Source: Methylocaldum marinum
Lineage (GTDB): Bacteria > Pseudomonadota > Gammaproteobacteria > Methylococcales > Methylococcaceae
NCBI RefSeq assembly: GCF_003584645.1
Contig: NZ_AP017928.1
Coordinates: 1,514,981 to 1,578,980, forward strand
DNA: 64,000 bases
Reading direction: 5' to 3'
This document shows positions 58,907 to 64,000 of this stretch, one piece after another. Numbering within the stretch: position 1 is the first letter of the stretch; the number at the start of each line of letters is the position of its first letter. The position numbers were made by a program, and so were the translations under genes. The notes beneath the pieces are model-generated. The model was not told the origin of the DNA. It did not search any database and saw nothing but the letters and a program-made list of their open reading frames with translations.

Positions 58907-59581
58907 TTTTATAGTTTTACGCTGGAAAAAACAGAACAGAGACGTTCTAGTGCTATCTCTTCCTGCATTTGAGCGTTCTCAGTGGCAACCAAATTGGTCA
59001 GGACGACGAGGCAGTCAACCCGTACTTTCCATGGGCACACACAGAAGCGCAGCATTCCATGCAAACATGAGGTGAGGAGGCATTATAGCTGCTACCTTAT
59101 CAGCGTCAACCGCACTGCCAGGGAGCGGCAGAAGATTGCTACAGCCGAACAAAGCCGCCACATCGAACGGGTCATGAAGTTTCCAGAGATCGGTTGTACA
59201 AACACTGCGCTTAGGGAATCTCTGACTAGTTTGTCAAACTGAGCGGCGGGTCATCCCTTTTGCTTGCGGTGCAATTCCCAAATGCGCACTTGTTAACGCA
59301 GTAACTTGAAGGGCCACCCAGGTGTGCGCATGACTTTTATGCTCCACTAGTAGGTCAATCTTTCGGCAAGGGATTCGCGTCTTCTCCGGGATAAAGCGCT
59401 TCTTGACCGGTTGAACCGCCCAGCACCTTGGGGCCACAAGTTCCAGATGCCGTCCTCGCATAAAACGGAATCGCTTGCTCAAGCGGCGTAGCGCGAGTCT
59501 TCAGCGCCTCGGCTGTCGAACAAGCGCATGCAGTCGCAGGCTTTCAGACTTTAAATGGCGCCGAAACATGTGCACGAATAG
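58907..59581. other. Non-coding debris
   Basis: No ORF here can be supported. The composition is uneven and several short frames break off after 60-80 codons, as expected for decayed mobile or accessory DNA. Confidence 0.4.
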
Positions 59582-59803
59582 CTACGCAAAAAGCTCCTGT
59601 GTAACCTCGATCCCATCACCCCGCTGGCTCGATTCGATGTCGACAAAGATTTTCAGGGGCAAGGGCTGGAGCCGATTTTGGTAGCCTATACCTGCCGAAA
59701 GTTGCAGGCCGCTAGCAATACGCTTGTCGTCGCAGCCATCGTGGTCGATGCCAGGACATCACAAGGCGCCGAGTTTTACCGGCAATTCGGCTGCGTCGAT
59801 TAG
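59582..59803 (+). pseudogene. GNAT acetyltransferase remnant (TacT-like)
   Basis: This frame, which opens after a TAG at 59579, encodes 73 residues that match the C-terminal half of GNAT toxins: PLARFDVDKDFQGQGLEPIL, then AAIVVDARTSQGAEFYRQFG. The acetyl-CoA loop QGQGL is kept. The N-terminal half is broken by stops, and no DUF1778 antitoxin is nearby, so this is probably the ruin of a toxin-antitoxin pair. Confidence 0.6.
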
Positions 59804-60022
59804 CCGGGAAGCACCGGACAGGAGCTATTGCCATGCTCGTGCTTTAGTAGGGGTCTCTTGGCATCGCTATTCCTCGCGAAAATGCGTTCGTAAGCCGGCC
59901 GATGCCGTGCGTCAACGGGCACGCCGGCGCTCTACCCTCCCTATCAGCCGCACCGATCGTGATCGATGAGGTTTCTTCGTTACCGGATCGAACTCGGCGG
60001 ACGCACATTCATTTTGCCGTGG

Positions 60023-60625
60023 CTACCAGACCATGGGGGTAAAATTTCCGTCGTTGCGAATTTCGAGGTGGCCGCCGTTTTGGCCGATCACGAATAAACC
60101 CCTGCGGTAGGCATAGCGCGCCACCGGGTCCGGAATCCTCAGCGCGGCTACCGCGCCCAGCACCCGTTTGCCCGCGTAGCTCGGCAACAGCGTCTTCAAT
60201 TTGCCAAGGCGCTCCAGGTGTTCGTCGACGTCGTCCCGGCTTAGGTTGCTCTTGCATTCGATGGCGACCACATCGGTATCGTTGACCGCCAACAGATCGA
60301 TCTCGATACCGCCCTCGTCCCGCTGAGCGATGACGTTCTGATGCACTTCATGCACGTCGATGCCCCGCGCCCGAAACAGGCGCACGGCGGCAGGCCGCAC
60401 CGCATCTTCGATGAAGTCGCCCAAACGGTTACCGAGTTTGCCGATGCCCCCCATCACCTCTTTGAGCTTGCGATCGGTCTCCTGGAACTTGCGATCGGTC
60501 TCCTGGAACTTGCGATCGGTCTCCTGGAACTTACGGTCGGTCTCCCGGAACTTGCGATCTGTCTCTTTTTGCGACTCGGCGAGTTCACGCAAAATAGCCC
60601 AAATATCATCGGCGACAGCGGTCAT
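60023..60625 (-). CDS. Coiled-coil protein with PD-(D/E)XK-like nuclease fold
   Basis: A 200-residue protein. Residues 20-56 are tandem heptads of the form RKFQETD, a coiled coil. From about 85 the core has Asp110 in GGIEIDLLAV and Glu123-x-Lys125 in VAIECKSNLS, the D-ExK pattern of PD-(D/E)XK nucleases. Related proteins are common in cyanobacteria and other environmental bacteria and have no known role. GGGAG lies before ATG 60625. The coil length probably varies by slippage of the 21-bp repeat in the DNA. Confidence 0.75.
   Translation of the reverse strand: MTAVADDIWAILRELAESQKETDRKFRETDRKFQETDRKFQETDRKFQETDRKLKEVMGGIGKLGNRLGDFIEDAVRPAAVRLFRARGIDVHEVHQNVIAQRDEGGIEIDLLAVNDTDVVAIECKSNLSRDDVDEHLERLGKLKTLLPSYAGKRVLGAVAALRIPDPVARYAYRRGLFVIGQNGGHLEIRNDGNFTPMVW
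60467..60571 (-). repeat. 21-bp in-frame tandem repeat
   Basis: Five units of 21 bp (plus-strand unit CTTGCGATCGGTCTCCTGGA plus A) at 60467, 60488, 60509, 60530 and 60551; the first three are identical and the last two diverge. Each unit codes for one heptad of the coiled coil in the gene above. Confidence 0.9.
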
Positions 60626-60832
60626 GCTGAGCTCCCTCGAATAACTGATAGTCCGGCATTATAGCGAGCGAAAGGTGCATCAGAAAGCAAGCTGCCCGGT
60701 GCGCACGCCCGGCTTTCAGCCGTCGTTCACGATGGACGTATTTCCGGCGTTACACTACCTTTACAAATCTGACAAACGCATACCCACACCCTACTTTGTT
60801 TCACCCGTTCAAGTTCAAGACGGAGAACCTTT

Positions 60833-63800
60833 ATGTTTCGTCGGCCGGCTTTCTTGGTGTTACCTCTATTGTTCTTCACTGCGGTCGCCCTCGCCGATCG
60901 ACTGCCGCGGGAATCGGTTCCGGAGCCCCTGAAACCCTGGGCCGAATGGGTGCTGCACGGCCACGAAGATCGCGCTTGTCCGCTGGTGCACGGCAACCCG
61001 GAAGAGCGGCGCTGTGTTTGGCCGACGAGGCTCGAACTGGAACTGGATGAGCGTGCCGGCCGCTTCACCTTGAAAGCTCGCGTTTACACGGAAACCTGGC
61101 TGCCGCTTCCGGGCGATGTTGAACATTGGCCGCAGCAGGTCGAGATCGGCGGAAAGTCGGCGGTTGTCGTGACCGTCGAGAACAGCCCCGGAATTCGGGT
61201 CGCGCCCGGCGAACATACCGTCAAAGGAAGGTTCATGTGGGACCGTCTCCCGGAGAACCTTACCATTCCCAATGACACCGCCATGATTTCCTTGGTGCTC
61301 AAGGGACAATCCGTACCCCTCCCCGCTTTCAACGAACAGGGACAGTTGTGGATTTATCGGCAGGCATCGGAGGACGCGGCGCCTTCGGAGCGAGCGGATA
61401 CTGTGGATGTGCGGGTTTACCGGCGGGTGATCGACGATATGCCGCTGCGCACGCTGACCCATATCGATCTGGACGTATCGGGCAGGCAGCGCGAAATCCT
61501 TCTCGACGGTGGATTGCCGGCCGACTCGATTCCCCTGCAAGTCTCATCCCCCCTGCCCGCTCGTCTCGAGCCCGACGGCAAGCTGCGCTTGCAGCTTCGT
61601 CCGGGGCACTGGAGCGTAGAACTCGGCTCGCGCTTTCCCGGTCCGGTCGAATCGCTACGCCGGCCCCCCGCCACCGCGCCTTGGCCGGCGGAAGAAATCT
61701 GGGTGTTCGATGCCCGGCCGCAATTGCGGGTCGTCGAAGTCGAGGGTGTTCCCGCGGTCGATCCGCGCCAGACCAATCTTCCGGACGAATGGAAAGCGCT
61801 GCCTGCCTACCGTATGGATACGGACGCCATGATGACTCTGAAGCTCATCCGGCGCGGCGATCCGGAACCGGAACCCGACAGTCTCACCTTGCATCGGCGC
61901 ATTTGGCTGGATTTCGACGGGGGCGGCTATACGGTGAACGACGGAATCGGCGGCCGCATGACCCGCGACTGGCGGCTGAACGTTCGTCCGGACGTCGAAC
62001 TCGGCCAAGTCTCCATCGACGGGCAGCCACAGTCCATTACCCGGGAGGATGATAGCGGTGCGATCGGTGTGGAGATGCGGCGCGGGGCGGTCAATCTTTC
62101 CGCCGACAGCCGAATCGCGGGCGTGCGCACTTTTTCGGCGACCGGCTGGGACCAGGATTTCCAGAACGCTAGCGCCGAACTCAATCTCCCGCCCGGTTGG
62201 CGCTTGTTCGCCGCAACCGGGGTTGATCACGCCCCAGGCACCTGGGTCGCGAGATGGACGCTGCTCGATCTGTTCGTGGTGCTGATCACAGCCATGGGGG
62301 TAGCGAGGCTGTGGTCCTGGCCGTATGCCGCCCTGACCCTAGTCGCCTTGGCGCTGCTCTGGCACGAGCCGGACGCCCCGCGCTATGTCTGGCTCAATAT
62401 ACTCGCGGCGGCCGCCTTGTTGACGGTATTGCCGGAGGGTAAAGCCGCCTCGGCGGTGCGCATCTACCGGAATCTGGCAGTGCTGGCACTGATTCTCATC
62501 GCCATTCCGTTCATGGTCGACCAGGCCCGATTCGCACTTTATCCTCAGCTGGAACAGCCCTGGATGGTGATGCCGTCCGCGGCAGCCCCCGCCGAGTTTA
62601 GGAAACAGGCGGAAGAACCGGTCGCAGCACCGGAAACGATGGAGTCCTACGCTCCCCGGAGGAAACTCTATGAACAGAGCATGCCGCCGGCCTCTCCCTC
62701 GACGGCGGACATCGGCGGAAGGGTCTTCAGGGAGACCGATCCCAACGCGATCACTCAAACCGGTCCGGGCCTCCCGGATTGGCAATGGAAATCGATTTCG
62801 CTCGGCTGGAGCGGCCCCGTTCTGCGCGATCAGGAAGTGGGATTGATACTGCTCTCGCCGACGATCAACCTGCTGCTGAACTTTCTGCGTATCGCTCTGG
62901 TGATCGCCTTGGCCGTGCTGTTTGTGACGAGACGGCCGCCCTTGCGTCCTTTTTCACCGCGAACGGCCATGCCGTTGTTATGGCTGCCGCTGGTTTTATT
63001 CGTGCCGGATGCCAAGGCCGCGTTTCCCGACCCGGCGTTGCTGGAGGAGCTCAAATCGCGCCTGCTTGCGCCGTCGGACTGTTTGCCGCAATGCGCCGAG
63101 ATCCCCCTACTCAAGCTCGAAACCAGACCTTCCGAGCTGCGGCAAACCCTGGAAATCCACGCCCAGGAACTGATCGCCCTGCCCTTGCCGATCAATGCCG
63201 CACAGTGGATTCCGTCCAGAGTCGAGGTCGACAACAGGCCGGCGGAGGGCTTGTTCCGCGGCCGCAATGGCGGACTTTGGCTGGCGCTCGCGCCGGGCCG
63301 TCACGTGGTAACGCTTGCCGGAATTCTGCCGGCGCGCGATCAACTGCAATTGCCCTTGCCGCTCAAACCCCGGCGCGTCGAAGCCTCGGGCGAAGGCTGG
63401 CGGGTCGAGGGCATCCGCGAGAATGGCGTTCCCGACGTTCAGCTACAGCTGGTACGCATCGCCAACGGCGATCGGCCGGCGGACAAACTGCCGACGCTGG
63501 AGTCCAGGCCCTTGCCGCCTTTTCTGGAAGTCGAGCGCACGCTCAAGATCGGCCTGGACTGGCGCATGGTCACGGTAGTACGCCGGGCTTCGCCGCCCGA
63601 CCGCCCGGTCGTCGTCGGCATTCCGCTGATCGGGGGCGAATCGGTCGTCTCGCCGGGATTGCAGATCGAGGACGGCAAGGTGGTGGCCAATCTATTGCCG
63701 GGCCAGCACGTGATCCGCTGGGAATCGGTCCTGGCGAAAGCCCCCGCCATCGATCTCAAGGCTCCGGACACTACCGACTGGATCGAGATTTGGCGCGCCG

Positions 63801-64000
63801 ACATCAGCCCGATCTGGCATATGGACCCCGAGGGCCTCGTGGTCATCCATCATCAGGATGCGGCAGGAAACTGGTTGCCCGAATGGCGACCCTGGCCCGG
63901 CGAGTCCGTTACGCTCCGCTTGACCCGGCCTCAGGGCGTACCCGGCAATACCCTGACCATAGACCGCAGCCGGTTGCAACTGAATCCCGGGATACACGCT
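60833..64000 (+). CDS. Large membrane-anchored protein of unknown function, 3' end missing
   Basis: An open frame of 1056 codons runs from ATG 60833 (GGAG 7 nt upstream) off the right edge. A signal peptide (FRRPAFLVLPLLFFTAVALA) is followed by about 450 residues of beta-rich sequence, membrane segments near 475-560 (LLDLFVVLITAMGVARLWSW, then AVLALILIAIPFMV) and again near 670-690 and 710-722, and a second beta-rich part (IALPLPINAAQWIPSRVEVD). I do not recognise a named domain. It is probably an inner membrane protein with large periplasmic parts. Confidence 0.75.
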   Translation, partial: MFRRPAFLVLPLLFFTAVALADRLPRESVPEPLKPWAEWVLHGHEDRACPLVHGNPEERRCVWPTRLELELDERAGRFTLKARVYTETWLPLPGDVEHWPQQVEIGGKSAVVVTVENSPGIRVAPGEHTVKGRFMWDRLPENLTIPNDTAMISLVLKGQSVPLPAFNEQGQLWIYRQASEDAAPSERADTVDVRVYRRVIDDMPLRTLTHIDLDVSGRQREILLDGGLPADSIPLQVSSPLPARLEPDGKLRLQLRPGHWSVELGSRFPGPVESLRRPPATAPWPAEEIWVFDARPQLRVVEVEGVPAVDPRQTNLPDEWKALPAYRMDTDAMMTLKLIRRGDPEPEPDSLTLHRRIWLDFDGGGYTVNDGIGGRMTRDWRLNVRPDVELGQVSIDGQPQSITREDDSGAIGVEMRRGAVNLSADSRIAGVRTFSATGWDQDFQNASAELNLPPGWRLFAATGVDHAPGTWVARWTLLDLFVVLITAMGVARLWSWPYAALTLVALALLWHEPDAPRYVWLNILAAAALLTVLPEGKAASAVRIYRNLAVLALILIAIPFMVDQARFALYPQLEQPWMVMPSAAAPAEFRKQAEEPVAAPETMESYAPRRKLYEQSMPPASPSTADIGGRVFRETDPNAITQTGPGLPDWQWKSISLGWSGPVLRDQEVGLILLSPTINLLLNFLRIALVIALAVLFVTRRPPLRPFSPRTAMPLLWLPLVLFVPDAKAAFPDPALLEELKSRLLAPSDCLPQCAEIPLLKLETRPSELRQTLEIHAQELIALPLPINAAQWIPSRVEVDNRPAEGLFRGRNGGLWLALAPGRHVVTLAGILPARDQLQLPLPLKPRRVEASGEGWRVEGIRENGVPDVQLQLVRIANGDRPADKLPTLESRPLPPFLEVERTLKIGLDWRMVTVVRRASPPDRPVVVGIPLIGGESVVSPGLQIEDGKVVANLLPGQHVIRWESVLAKAPAIDLKAPDTTDWIEIWRADISPIWHMDPEGLVVIHHQDAAGNWLPEWRPWPGESVTLRLTRPQGVPGNTLTIDRSRLQLNPGIHA

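Overview
The window looks like chromosomal DNA of a GC-rich gammaproteobacterium, most plausibly a methanotroph of the Methylococcaceae type. That taxonomic reading is inference from gene content: ParC, PyrC, TamA, a prkA-yeaH-spoVR operon and fragments of large multicopper oxidases. No methane oxidation gene is in the window. There is no rRNA or CRISPR array, and I recognised no tRNA.

Layout. (1) 1-16.7 kb is mostly housekeeping: the 5' part of tamA, a BON-LysM protein (Kbp type), parC, pyrC, a membrane-bound SLT transglycosylase, a Gdx/SugE exporter, a BON lipoprotein, then a minus-strand stress block prkA-yeaH-spoVR followed by an R3H-AAA ATPase, a diacylglycerol-kinase-like enzyme and a metallophosphoesterase. 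(2) 17.4-23.5 kb is a complete sugar ABC importer operon (binding protein, two permeases, ATPase) ending in a cytoplasmic GH15 glycosidase. (3) 23.7-28.1 kb holds two-component signalling genes and an IS110 element sitting in an array of 86-bp dyad repeats. (4) 28.4-32.3 kb has two truncated cupredoxin ORFs, a His-tailed DUF2231 membrane protein and a VIT/CCC1 transporter. (5) 33.2-57.1 kb is a lower-GC surface polysaccharide island: glycosyltransferases, gmd and fcl for GDP-fucose, a Wzm/Wzt ABC exporter, methyltransferases, an unusual CMP-sugar-like module and a 1317-residue fusion protein. (6) 57.4-60 kb is an IS5 element with gene debris. (7) 60-64 kb has a PD-(D/E)XK-like protein and a very long membrane protein running off the window.

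How the genes work together. The island encodes supply of activated sugars (gmd/fcl, the cytidylyltransferase set, an SDR epimerase), assembly by several GT2 enzymes, likely methyl decoration, and export through Wzm/Wzt. It is eroding: one GT2 gene is split by a 1012-bp IS with 15-bp inverted repeats, fcl loses its last codons to a Tn5-like IS (10-bp target duplication), and one methyltransferase is a pseudogene with at least three frameshifts. Both insertions could be reconstructed base by base from their target duplications.

The most notable items are the GT2-DUF115-FkbM-TM-coiled-coil-methyltransferase fusion (42677-46630), the IS110 element placed at a repeat-unit junction with a structured upstream region that could be its bridge RNA (24951-26540), a previously unannotated 96-120-bp mobile-looking element in two copies (7357 and 27976), and the CMP-sugar-like module without a recognisable NeuB-type synthase. 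Start codons were revised where a Shine-Dalgarno site or family length argued for it.
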